The notes beneath the pieces were generated by a model. It had not been told where the DNA came from and did no database searches. It saw nothing but the letters and a program-made list of their open reading frames with translations. DNA of 64,000 bases from Siphonodentalium dalli (Eukaryota > Mollusca > Scaphopoda > Gadilida > Siphonodentaliidae). Positions within the stretch are counted from its first letter, which is position 1; every line of letters begins with the position of its first letter. A program made the translations under genes and the position numbers. Shown here piece after piece: positions 1-13,200 of this stretch. Location: the NCBI GenBank assembly GCA_032622095.1, contig CP136066.1:188022716-188086715 (forward strand), read 5' to 3'.

Positions 1-997
1 TTAAATTTGCACAAACTATTTTGCCTTTGGCACAAAAAATTGGCACACGTGTTTTCTCTCTATCAGCAATATAACTGCGACCATATTGAATTCAATAGCC
101 ACCCTGGCATGACATCAATTAAAACAGACATGCAGTTAGCAGTATAATTAATTCACAGCTTATGTTAAAGCCATAAGTATGCCTTTATGGTTTGCGGCGA
201 AAAAGGATTTGGGTTACAGACTTGTGTGATAAGCCCTTGCGTTAATCCAAGATGGCTGATGGTGGCCATGTTTTTCATAGAAAATCGTTCAAATTTGATA
301 GCTCCCATCTACAGGTGATCATAATCGGGCCTGCAAAATTTGAAAATGATCCGGCCGTAAATATGGGCTGTAAGGTGTGCCGATGGATTAAAATTTGAAT
401 CCAAGATGGCTGCTGGTGGTCATGTTTTTCATCGAAATTTGGAAAAATTTGATAGCTCCCATCTATAGGTCAACCTGAAGCTACATATGAAGATTGGTGA
501 AGATCGGATGAGAGGTGCGGCCTGTGGCCTGTAGGATGTGCCAAAGGATGCTAAGATGCAGACAATGGACGCCAACCCATGGCAATAGCTCAAACTTTAC
601 AATGTAAAGTTGAGCTAAAAACGGTTGTCTGGGTTTATTTTATGTTTGTGACTAGACCAAGTCCACAACAGCTTTGGATATTGGTTGGGATGATGCTGTT
701 TTGGACTGCGTCCCATCCCATTACTCTTCTATAAAGGATTTTAAGCCCAGAATCGGGGGCAGGAGTTATCTTGCTTGTATGTCTTTGGATTAGATCAAAT
801 AGAAGCTTTGTTTATATGAACATAGAGGGCAGCCTTTCCCAAACTTGACGATATCAAACATACATATATCAGAGGTCCGTTAATTATCCCAAGCTGTTGC
901 GGACCGAGAAGACTTGGTCTAGTTTGAGATTTTAAACTCAACTTTCTGGCCAATTGCAGATGTTGTCTCTTACTGTGGCCAGAACATAAATACTTAC
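1..997. other. USH2A intron 16 (partial), repeat-derived
   Basis: No exon found. Positions 240-560 hold two imperfect copies of a motif around 'ccaagatggctg.tggt.catgtttttcat', about 160 bp apart. This looks like part of a dispersed repeat. The remainder is unassigned. Confidence 0.5.
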
Positions 998-1267
998 GAG
1001 CTTCTCCAGTCCATCCTCTGACCCAGCTACTGGCGGTTTTACCCATCTCATTCTCCGCCAGCACCTGGAACTCGTAGGCCGTATACGGGAACAGATGAAC
1101 CACAGTAAAGTTAGTGGCAGGAGGATCCAGGGCGTTCTCCTCAGGCAGTACCAGTGGATCTGGGTTATACTGTCCACTCGGGTGGAAGATACGCTTCGGA
1201 CCCATGCCACGACTTCCAAGAGACTCATCGACTCCCCTCATCCACAGCTCATAAAATATGATGATAC
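998..1267 (-). CDS. USH2A: USH2A exon 16: FN3 module 3 (end), last exon in the window
   Basis: The acceptor CCTTTAAG before 1267 gives IIIFYELWMRGVDESLGSRG; the donor is GCTC|GTAAGT at 997. Encodes EENALDPPATNFTVVHLFPY, TAYEFQVLAENEMGKTASSW and WTGEA, matching the FN3 PYT.YEF.VlA.N..G motif. Phase 1 at both ends. A TTAA-flanked MITE (1292-1561) starts 25 bp upstream of the acceptor. Confidence 0.9.
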
Positions 1268-4200
1268 CTTAAAGGAACATGTGGAAACAATTTAACCCTT
1301 TGAGTGCCAGGTCCGATTTTTGTATCAACCCATATACCCTGTGCCAATGCATTCTCTTATATATGCGAGGCGACCTATATATGAGAATGCATTGGCCTAA
1401 CAATTTTTCATCATTTGTTATTATTTTTTACGAATTTTTACAATTTTAATAATTTTTTAAAAATCTAAAAAAAACAAAAAGGTTTTTTATTTTTTTAGGG
1501 CCGATTTTACAGACCGTAAATTAGGGCCGATGAGATCGGCCCCTGGCACTGAAAGGGTTAAAACTGTCAGCTATATAATTATAACTGTCAAGGCCAAATA
1601 AATAAAACTACTGTGTTCTCAGGCACCATCCTCATTACCGAAATGTTCTTTTGAAAAGCCTTTTTATAGTTTTGTTTCAATGTTATCTGTTAGAATTATT
1701 GGATTTGAACAATAAATTTTTTTGGGGGGTTTCTGAAATAATTTTTCCAGATTTTGAGAAAAAAGTTAAAATAAATAGCCAACCTCCCTCATTTCAAAAT
1801 AGAGATTTAATTGCTTGAGAACAGATATTTTATTTTAACTCTTTTGATGCCACGTAGCACCACAGATGGACGCCCCAGTGCCAAGTTTTCTGCATATGTG
1901 TGCATAGATTGGTGGGTGTATATGGTTAATGTGGTGTATCTCAGATATCATTGGTTATAATTTGTTCAATTTCACAGATGAGTGGACATATGGTTAGGCC
2001 ACATGTAGCCGCTTTTATATTCAGGTGTATGCAGGCAATTATCCTGAATAAAATAATGTAACCACAAGTCTGTTGTATTGAATATTATTGTGTTATTATC
2101 AGTTGATATATTGTTGGCAATGTATTCTCTCATAAATGCGAGTCTCCCATAGAGAGCCTCTCATCAATAAGAGAATGCAATGGCCTAAAGATATTTACTT
2201 TGACCTTGTAAGCCAAGCATTCTTTTATATATGCGAGGCTCCCTATGGGAGACTCGCATATATATGAGAATGCACTGGCACAGGATCTTTAATGCTGCAC
2301 CAGCGCAGCTCCGGTCATGAAAGGGTTAAATATAAGAACAGGAGCATAATAAACTAGAGTAATGCCCTAAATAATCGACACCTTAACCACAGCAGAATTA
2401 TGGGTAACTTGAGGCCTAAGAAGAATGAGGTTCCCAGAGGGTGAATTTGGTGTAGGATAGCATGACTGAATTCACCCTCTGGGGACCTCATTCTGCAAAT
2501 GTCAAACACACTATATCCAGACACTTGACCGCATCCTAACCCGCGATCAAACTCCATGCAGGGTTTACCTCCCTAAACGACTCTGTAAGACCGCTGCTAC
2601 CGGCGACATTTTACCCACAATTGGTGGACTTCCGCGATACAAATATATGCACTAAGCAAACATGTTGGCATTATTAAGCATTCATCGGAAAGCTCTCCCC
2701 GAGAGCTTTCCAATGAATGGCAACAAGCCATATTTCCGACTAAATCCTGAAAAGTTACCCATTATTCTGCTGTGGTTAACCCTTTGAGTGCCAGGTCCTA
2801 TTTTTGTATCAACCCATATACCCTGTGCCAATGCATTCTCTTATATATGTGAGTCGAACATAGGTCGCCTCGCATATATAAGAGAATGCATTGGCCTAAT
2901 AATTTTTAATAATTTTTTTTAAATCTAAAAAAAAAAAAAAAAAAAAAAATTTTTTAGGGCCGATTTTACAGACCGTAAATTAGGGCCGATGAGATCGACC
3001 CCTGGCACTGAAAGGGTTAAGGAGTCGATTATTTAGGGCATTACTGTAGAATCATTACCATTTGGCTTCAGAGGTGGCTTCCATTCTATATAAAGTTCCG
3101 TCTCACTGAGAGCCGTGATATTCGGATCAAGCATATCACTTGGAACTGTTGGAAGCGTCATTATCCCGTCAGGCTCCATCTCCAGGCAACCACCACTCGT
3201 GCATGCAGTTATTATCAAATAATGCCTCGTAAAGGAATCCATACCGATGAGCATCGTATTGGTATCCAAACCACTCCAAAGCATAATAGGAGACTGCAAC
3301 GTTTTTGGATATACTTCGGTAATTGAGTAGTTAAGTAGTGGTCCGTTCGTCCTCTCTGGCTGATTCCAACTCAGGGTGAGTGACGTTGGTTTTACGCTCA
3401 GGACAGTGAATGTCATGTTACCAACAGGGCTGCTGGGGAGAGTGAGGAAGATGACGGGACGACTTCTCGTTGACCCGTGAGAGTTAAGGGCTTCCACAGA
3501 GTAGCTGTATCTAGTGTAAGGATACAGGTTGCTATCGAGGTATGTCCTGTCTGAAAGTACACACAATGTTATATGACCCCTGCAGGGTGAATTTAGTGAT
3601 GCTACCCTGCACAACGAGCCAGCATCACCAAATTCACCCTCTGGAGACCTCATTCTGCTTAGGCCTTATCAAGGCTCAAAATAAGTGGCTGGTCACGGTC
3701 ATTGTACGACGAAAAATAGCTTATGTCCAGTGTACTTCTGTATCTGTCGGACATTTTTGTCCGACGCAATTCTTTAAACAATCTGTATCTGTCCAAGGAG
3801 CCACTTCTGGCCAAATAGGACATTGAAAGTAAAAAATAGTTCTTTTTTAATTTCAGATCAATTCAGAGTGAATATAATTATGTCGAATTGCATGTGTATT
3901 TATTAATCGACTTAAAGTTTTTGAACTTTTGATAAAAAAAATAACATGGGTTTTTCCTAGGTGGCAATTGGACGCTCAATAAAATGTGCGCATCATTGAC
4001 AAATAATAAGTCGATTGGAAATTTAAAGACTGTCTCATACAGTACATCTGAAAATTTAACAGGCACCATTTTGAAATGACCAACACGATCCATATGGTGC
4101 CTGTCGTTTTGACAGTCAGTAAAAAAAATAATTATTTTGAGCCTTGGGCCTTATCTTCTCGGAAGTATCTATGGCCCCAAAATAACATTGTTTTTAATTA

Positions 4201-7200
4201 CTTTTGTTCAGTTTCTATATTCATTAATTTGCAGAAGATAAATGCATAATCGAGGTGACTAATGGGTGAACATCACCAACTTCAACTGGGGAACTTCAAG
4301 TCTGGAAATAGTGTGTCTGTCATTTGCAGAATGAGGTTCCCAGAGGGTGAATTTAGTGACGTTACCCTGCACAGCGGGCTAGCATCACCAAATTCACCAT
4401 CTGGGAACCTCATTCTGCTTAGGCATCAACTGCTATGGGAGACCTAGGATCAATTTTATGTTGTCCAGTTGAAGTCGGTCATGTTCACCCATTAGTCACC
4501 TCGATTATGCATTTATCTTCTGCAAATTAAGGGATACAGAAACTGAACAAAAGTAATTAAAACAATGTTATTTTGAGGTTATAGATACTTCTGAGAAGAT
4601 GAGGCCCAAGCAGAATGAGGTCCCCAGAGGGTGAATTTGATGATGCAGGGTAGCATCACTAAATTAACCCTCTGGGTACCTCATTCTGCAAATGGCAGAC
4701 ACACTATTTCCAGGCGTTGTCGAGTCTCAAATTATCCAGTAATTTTTGCTTTCGTCACATTCATGCCTGGTCCACAGGGTCCATGCTGGGCCAAAATTAA
4801 CTTTTGCCCATTAATGAAAATATTTTTTGCTAATTTCTTCTATAAATTGCCAAATGCTATCGGTTTCTGCAACATTGATTCTTTATATTTCGACAATCAC
4901 TGTTTGTGCGACATTTTATATTGACAGGATTTAGAAGGGTTATTTCACCAGAAGGGCACATGAAAACAAAGAGGATTAGCTATGTAAACACCACCACAAT
5001 TAATAGTATAATCTCTCTGCCCGTCGGTACTAATGCTATCAGATTAACTACATGTTGGTAGAGGTGATAACTTTTCCTAAATCTTATAAAACACCACTAG
5101 TACAATTACATTGTAAGAGTTTTCTGAAATAAATGGTATTGATTGACAATATTTTTCAACTTTCATGCGGAATTAAAAAGTGACTTGCCAATACTTTTGA
5201 CAAATGTGAATTATTTTTGCCATTGGCAAATTCGGCAAATTAAAATTAAAGACCCTGTGCCAGTGCATTCTCTTATATATGCGAGTCTCCCACAGGGAGC
5301 CTCGCATATATAAGAGAATGCACTGACAGGGTTTTCGCCAAAAAAAAAGGAAGTCTCAGTAATCAAAGGGTTAATGCAATCAATAGGGATCAAATTAGGA
5401 ATTTGTAATCAGTTTAACAGCTGAAAATAAAAGTTCTTTTAAAAAAATAACTTTGACCTGTTGTCAACAGCAATGAAAATTTTTAAAATCAATTTGTTGA
5501 GTAATGTTTATTAAACTTTCAAGTAATCACTTCCAATGGAAAACATTTTAACCCTTTACCCAACAGAACGGCCCTGTACCAATGCATTCTCTTATATATG
5601 CGAGTCGACCATAGGTTGCCTCGCATATATAAGAGAATGCATTGGCTTAACACATTAAAAATTATAAAATTGTTAAAGAATGTAAGAAAAAATGGTAAAA
5701 AAAAGATTTTTTTAGGCCAATGCATTCTCTTATATATGCGAGGCGACCTATGGTCGACTCGCATATATAAGAGAATGCATTGGCACAGGGCATAGCTGTA
5801 ACTATCACAATGTGGTCAAGGAGCCGGTTCCAATGATACCCATATTTGTATGGTTCTATTGAGACAGACCGAAGATATTTTAGGCTGTTGAAGCTTTATT
5901 TGGCCGGTTTTGGCCGGTTTGTTGGGTAAAGGGTTAAGTCATTCAGACTCATTCTTGATGATCATGATATTGAAATTGGAAAATTTTCAATTGTAAATTG
6001 GGAAACATTAAGTACCTTCAGCATTGTGAAGTGGGGCTGTATTTAGCCCTTGATGTTACCCACCTACTTTGGGTTGATAAAATGAGAGTACCGTTTCTAT
6101 ATAATATATATTCCTGGATTACACCATTAGGATGATATGGTTTATCATACTTACTTTGAGTTGAGAGAATGCGGGTACCGTTTCTGTATAATATATATTC
6201 CTGGATTACACCATTAGGATGGTCCGGCTCATCCCACTTCATAGATATCTCTGTTTTAGTGATGTCCACTCTGTCTATGGGAGGTTGCTGTGCAGGTGCT
6301 GTTTTAAAAAACAAAAACGTGAAATTTTTAATTGAAATAATGTTCATACATGTAGACATTTTACCATTTGAGAATCAAAACTCACCTTGATCACATTCCC
6401 AATTGATTTCCAGCTTACCCCTTTCTATAATAAATACTCATTGATGGGTAGTTCCCTTAGGAAATATTCAGATAATAAGTTCCACAAACGACATTGGTAT
6501 CTGAAAATTTCGTACCAATGAATATGAATAATTCAGCTGTTTATATATTATCTTTTTATCCATCTCTCGTCTGCTTTTATTACCTGAATACCCCTCCGAA
6601 TGAACAATAGACTGTTCCAATGTATACTTTTATAACTGAGTGGGAGAATTCATTCAGTATGGAAAGGGTTAAAACAGAATTATCAGGGGCTCTGACACGA
6701 GCGTTATTCTTCAATGGTGGCCTATAAACAAAAAAAATTCAGAAAATGGCCAACATAATTTCACAGCTAGCACAAACCCTGACCAGAACAAACTAACTAC
6801 TCACTCTTTGTCTTTCAAACTTTACCGCAGAATAAAATGTTACGTTTGAGCTTTATTTCTCACACTGAAATTTAGTAGTCATATGGGTTATCTTCGTTCG
6901 GCATGCATATCCATGCACCCCCCCCCCCTCCCCAGGATATAGGCCCTATTTGTCACACTTTATATACTGACCTCTCGTACAGCCAAATGGGTTATCTTCA
7001 TCCAGCATGCTTGTTCCCTCCATGCACGTGTCACATCGGCGATTAATCACATACTCCTTACACATACACTGTCCAGTCACGGTATCACAGGTATCATTAG
7101 TCCTTCCCGCTGGCTCACACCCACATGGAGAACATCTAAAACAAGTTTCAAAACCAAGTCTGAGTTTAGTGTCCCTGTCATTTGCAGAATGAGGTCCCCA

Positions 7201-10200
7201 GAGGGTGAATTTAGTGATGCTATCCTGCATAGTGGGCTAACATCTCTAAATTCACCCTCTGGGGACCTCATTCTGCATGGCCTCAATTGCTATGGGAGAC
7301 ATGGACTCAAATTGAAGTTCCCAAATGGTGAATATTGTGATGTACACCCATTGGGAACCTCGATGTGACGTCTGCCAATTTAGGAATATAGAGAAACTAA
7401 CTAAAAAAGAAATAGAATCTATGTGAAGAAGTTTCTATAAACATTTGATAATAAGGAAACTGTCCAGAGAAGATGAGGCTTAAGCAGAATGAGGTCCCAA
7501 GAGGGTGAATTTAGTGATGCAAACCTGCAAAGCAGGATAGCATCACTAAATTCACCCTCTGGGGACCTCATTCTGCAAATGACAGGCACACTAAACTCAG
7601 ACTTGTTCAAAACAATAGATGATTCCACAGCCAGTCATAATGGGTGGGGCATAGCAGTTGCTAGGCAATGTTCATCTGATAAAATAAATTAATTGGTTTC
7701 ACAGCCTGTTCTTATGCTGGTTTACACATCCAAGACAATATACACAGAACAACACTGAGTGTGTTAATGAGTCTGTTGATATGGCACGAGTGCTAGCGTG
7801 GATGGATAGAACGAGAGGTGCATCCTCGTAAGTGCTGTATCAACAAACCATTATCACACGTGTCCTTCTGTGTTTATTACATGTCACCAGTCCTATAAGC
7901 CATGCATTAAAAAATAGAGGCATACAATGTTGATTTAGGCACATACAGGGCTTGTTTTGTCTTGTGTGATGATGCTTTTATTTTATGTTTCCTGGTGAGT
8001 CGAACGTTATGTACATCATTTGACGTCAACGAGATGTGTATGGAACATATGTTCTTCATCCAGCATGATGTTCCATACGGATTCAATTACACTATACTGC
8101 TAGGAACAAGCGTTTAATAAACTGTGTTCTTGTCTTTAAATGTGAGATTTATAGTGAGTACCGTTGTAACAGTTTATCTCCCCCCCCTGGGTATCTTCCC
8201 CCCCGGGGGGGAAGATACCCCGGGGTATCTTCCCCCCCGCCCTGGGTATCTTCCCCCCCACTCATATATTTTTTTCCCCTCACTTATTATATATTATTAT
8301 GGTAAGAAATGCCGAGAAAACTATTATAAAAAAAAAAATATTTTATTTTTATTTTGAAGTTTAACTTAAACCCTCACACAACCCAATAGCATAAATATGT
8401 CAAAATATTACCTTACGATTTTATCGTTTATTTTGCTTTATATTGTCATGAAATGGCGAGAAATTAACTTTATATGAGAACAATTTAATAGAGTAAGAAT
8501 TTGATGTGGGAGGGAGGGGAAATATCCAGGCCTGAGTATCTCCCCCCCCCCCCCCCCAGCGCCTACATATGACAAAAATTAAACGTAAGCAAATTAAGCA
8601 ATAAAATCATACGTTTAATTTTTGTCATATGTAGGTGCTGGGTGGGGGGGGGAGATACTCAGGCCTGGGTATCTTCCCCCCCCCCCCACCCCAAATTCTT
8701 ACTCAATCAAATTTTGCTCATATAAAGTTAATTTCTCGCCATTTCATGACTATATAAAGCAAATTAAGCAATAAAATCATACGTTTAATTTGTGTCATAT
8801 GTAGGTGCTGGGTGGGGGGGAAGATACTCAGGCCTGGGTATCTTCCCCCCCCACCCCAAATTCTTACCCTATCAAATTTTGCTCATATAAAGTTAATTTC
8901 TCGCCATTTCATAACTATATAAAGCAAATTAAGCAATAAAATCATACGTTTAATTTTTGTCATATGTAGGTGCTGGGTGGGGGGGGGGAAGATACTCAGG
9001 CCTGGGTATCTCCCCCCCCCACCCCAAATTCTTACTCTATCAAATTTTGCTCATATAAAGTTAATTTCTCGCCATTTCATGACTATATAAAGCAAATTAA
9101 GCAATAAAATCATACGTTTAATTTTTGTCATATGTAAGTGCTGGGTGGGGGGGAAGATACCCAGGCCTGGGTATCTTCCCCCCCACCCCAAATTCTTACT
9201 CTAATCAAATTTTGCTCATATAAAGTTAATTTCTCGCCATTTCATGACTATATAAAGCAAATTAAGCAATAAAATCATACGTTTAATTTTTGTCATATGT
9301 AAGTGCTGGGTGGGGGGGAAGATACCCAGGCCTGGGTATCTTCCCCCCCCACCCCAAATTCTTACTCTAATCAAATTTTGCTCATATAAAGTTAATTTCT
9401 CGCCATTTCATGACTATATAAAGCAAATTAAACGATAGAATTATAATGTAATATTTTGACATATTTATGCTATTTAATACTGGGTTAAGTTAAACTTCAA
9501 AATAACCACAAAAAAAAAAAAATTTAATAGTTTTCTCAGCATTTCTTACCATAATAATATAAAATAAGTGAGGGAAAAAAAATGTACGAGTGGGGGGGGA
9601 AGATACCCAGGGTGGGGGGGAAGATACCCCGGGGTATGTTCCCCCCCGGGGGGGAAGTTACCCCGGGGTATCTTCCCCCGCGGGGGAAGATACCCAGGGG
9701 GGGAAGATATCGTGTTACACCGTATCACACAAAATGAAAGACACTATCATAGTCATGGGTAAATTTCCAACATCACAACACAAATCGCGATCAGTACATT
9801 ATGATTTGATAACAAACACAGTCAATTTAGCACTGAAAGTATGTACAGATATCCAAATTAGTGTGAAAAAAGATGGTGTCTGAATTTTAAATGCAGCAAA
9901 CGATTGGCGCAGTCACCAATTGGTAGATGTGTTAATAATTATTTGATTGACAGCTATACAAATATTGATTGATCATAAATTGAAGAAATAAAAGAATGGA
10001 CAAAATTATGACCTTTCCGAACAACTATTTAGATGAAACTAGTTGGCAGTCAGCTTACATATTGATATACATGTATTGAACATTTTGATTTTTTTTTTTA
10101 AAGGGAAAAAAGTTGATTTTTTTGGTTTAATTCAATTTCTTAATGTTTTTAGTTCGAACTCCTTACTCAATTTAACATTTAAGGCCAAACAAAAAAAGAG

Positions 10201-13200
10201 TTTTGGTTCTCAGGCAATTTTTTTTTCAAATCAATGAGGGAGGGAGGGTTTTATTTTTATTTTTTACTGCACATAGTAAGCATGGACAAAGATACCTTCC
10301 TCTGTCTAGTAATAACCAGAAATGTAGAGGAACTGTTATGCATATAAACTCATTTAATCTTATATAAAAATGTCATTGGACTACCAGTGTATGACTGGGA
10401 TTACCTAACGTTATATAATGCCCCTGACATTAACTACTGTTATTGTTGTCTAAAAACTGATACCTACCCATTCTAATATGTGATCCTGTGCTTTTCAATT
10501 GTATGGAGTTACAATTAGTGTAAGTTAGTTCACAATGACTAATTGCAAGAAGAGCATGAGGATCAGCTAATCATTTTCTGAATTGTAGTCATCTACTTTA
10601 TGTTGTAAGCCTGCAAGTCGCTTTTTAACACATTACATGTTAGAGCTCAATGCACACTAATATTCAACACATATCTACTATGGACATGTTTATAAAATCA
10701 AAAGAGAAAAAAAAAATTTAAATTTATATTTTCGTAAGTTTTTTTATATCATAACATCAGGCATTGCAATAAAAAGGCCTAATGCGGGTCTCTTTATTCA
10801 ATGCGGCGGGCCTGAGAACCAAAACCCTTTTTTTTGGCCTAAATGTTAATTTTCTAAATAAATAAAAATTTAATTGAAGAATTAAAATACTTTGGCCAAA
10901 AGTTATCCAGTCTCAGTATATTGGCAGCAGTTTGGTGAAATAAAATTTTCTTTGGTCATTTTACAGAAAAAATAGCTGCATGTATTGACTAATTTGTCCA
11001 TCGACAGTGGGAACCCTGGACACAGTAAGTTGTGACCAACCATGCAAGCCTTGAAATAGTGTGTCTGTCATTAGCAGAATTAGGTCCCCAGAAGGTGAAT
11101 TTAGTGATGCTATCCCACAAAGTGAACTAGCATCACCAAATTCACCCTCTGGGGACCTCAGTCTGCTTAGGCCTCATCTTCTGGGAAGTATCTATAGTCT
11201 CAACATAACATTGTTTTCAGTTACTTCTGTTCAGTTTTTATATGCCCGAATTTGCAGAAGATAAATTGCATAATTGAGGTGACTAAACACCCTCTGATGA
11301 CCTCATTCTGCAAATGACAGGCACACTATTTCAAGGCTTGTGACAAACCTTCCATCTTTTTTGACAAAGTTGTAGAATCCTGATAGACATGAGGTGCAGT
11401 CTCTCCCTGTTATACCATAGAAGCCTGCATCCTTACACTGACATTGTCCAGTAAGAGTATTACACAAAGTCCCAATACTGGATGTCTTGAAGCAGGCACA
11501 TTGGACGCAACCACCACCTGATTCTGAACTCACGTATGTACCTACAATGAATATCAATGCCGATGATATTGAAGCTGATATGAATATAATACTAATATGT
11601 CAGTCAGTTTCATTTGTTTTTTAAATTTCGAAAATCTGTGAAATGTTATTGAAAAAGACGAAACAACCAAAGTAGTATTTGCAATTAAAATTGAAATTAT
11701 TTTAACACAACCCTCGAAAATAGGAAAATGTCCCACAATAAACTTAATGCTGTGGCATGTTAGATTCCATATGTTGTCACATCACTGCTTACTGCCAAAT
11801 TCGAGAACAGTTAACACTACTGCAAACAAGAGCATCGCTAGGGCGTGGCAAATTATGCCAGTGGTAATTCCAACCAAGGGCCATAACTCCGGTGAAAATA
11901 GGCCGGCGGAGCCGAAATTTGAACATGACCATTATTTAGCTTAGTAAACTCACATACCAAATTTTATTCCATTCAGTTCAGACTTACTAAAGTTATGATC
12001 TGAAAACGAAATTTTAGTGAAAATTCCAACAAAAAGGTCCATAACTCTAGTGAAAATTGGCGGGCGGAACCTGAATTTGATCTTTCCCTGTATCTTGTGC
12101 TTGTAAACACACAGACCAAATTTAATTCCATTCAGTTGATACTATCTAAAGTTATCATCCATAAAGCAACGCAGGGCTATAGCAATGATAGCTAGGCTAT
12201 TATATAGGGGTTATATGGTTTACAAGCTCATGTTTGTCCATCAATAGTAATCATGTTACCTTCCTCGCAGTCATCACATTGCCGACCGTGTCTTCCCGCC
12301 ATACATGTACACTCCCCATTGGTCTGGTCACATGACAAGTCAGCTGCCGTCAGACCCCCCGAGCTAGCAGTCCCAGAAGGATCGCAGTCGCACAGTGCAC
12401 ATCCATCCTCGTTTGTGTCATTCAGGTTCCAGGTCGTGTCGATACATTTGTTGCAATTTTTACCAATCACATTTGTCTTACATTCACAAAACCCTGTGAC
12501 TTTGTCACACACTCCAGAGGAATTGCTCGTGCCGGCGAGATTACAACCACAGTTAAGGCAGCCAGTGACGGACGAAGCTCCGAATGCAAAATATCCATCA
12601 ACACACTCATTGCACATCTGACCTTGAACCCCAGGCCGACAGTTGCATTGTCCGGTCATTTTGTCGCATGTTGTACCAGCTTTAACACCATTAGGGTCAC
12701 ATCCACATGATTTGCATCTCTCGGCAAAACTAAAATAATCATCTGCACACTGGTCACATTGGCGACCGCCGATGTTCGGAAGACATATACACTGTCCAGT
12801 TTCGGGTTCGCAGAAACGACTTGATGATCCGATCGGATTGCAGTTGCAAGGTGAACAGCCGATAGGGTTGGTGGTGTTGAGATTAAAGTAACCAAATTCA
12901 CAGGCGTCACAATGTAAATCTGAAAAAAAATAGGTAAGCACATAATGTAAATATGCAAAATCATAGAATATTTCATCCTTGTTCTTCTCAGGTGACTTGA
13001 CAAGGCCAAAAAAAACAAGAGATTGACTGTCATCCGGTGAATACCCCCTTGTAGCATACCGCCTAGTGTGGGCATATCTATAACCTATGACTGATATACT
13101 CAGACAGATGGACCCAAAAATCAGCATTTTCATATAAACAAAGATGAATAACTATAGAACAAAAAACCAAAACAAAACGGTTGAACACGCCATAAAATGT

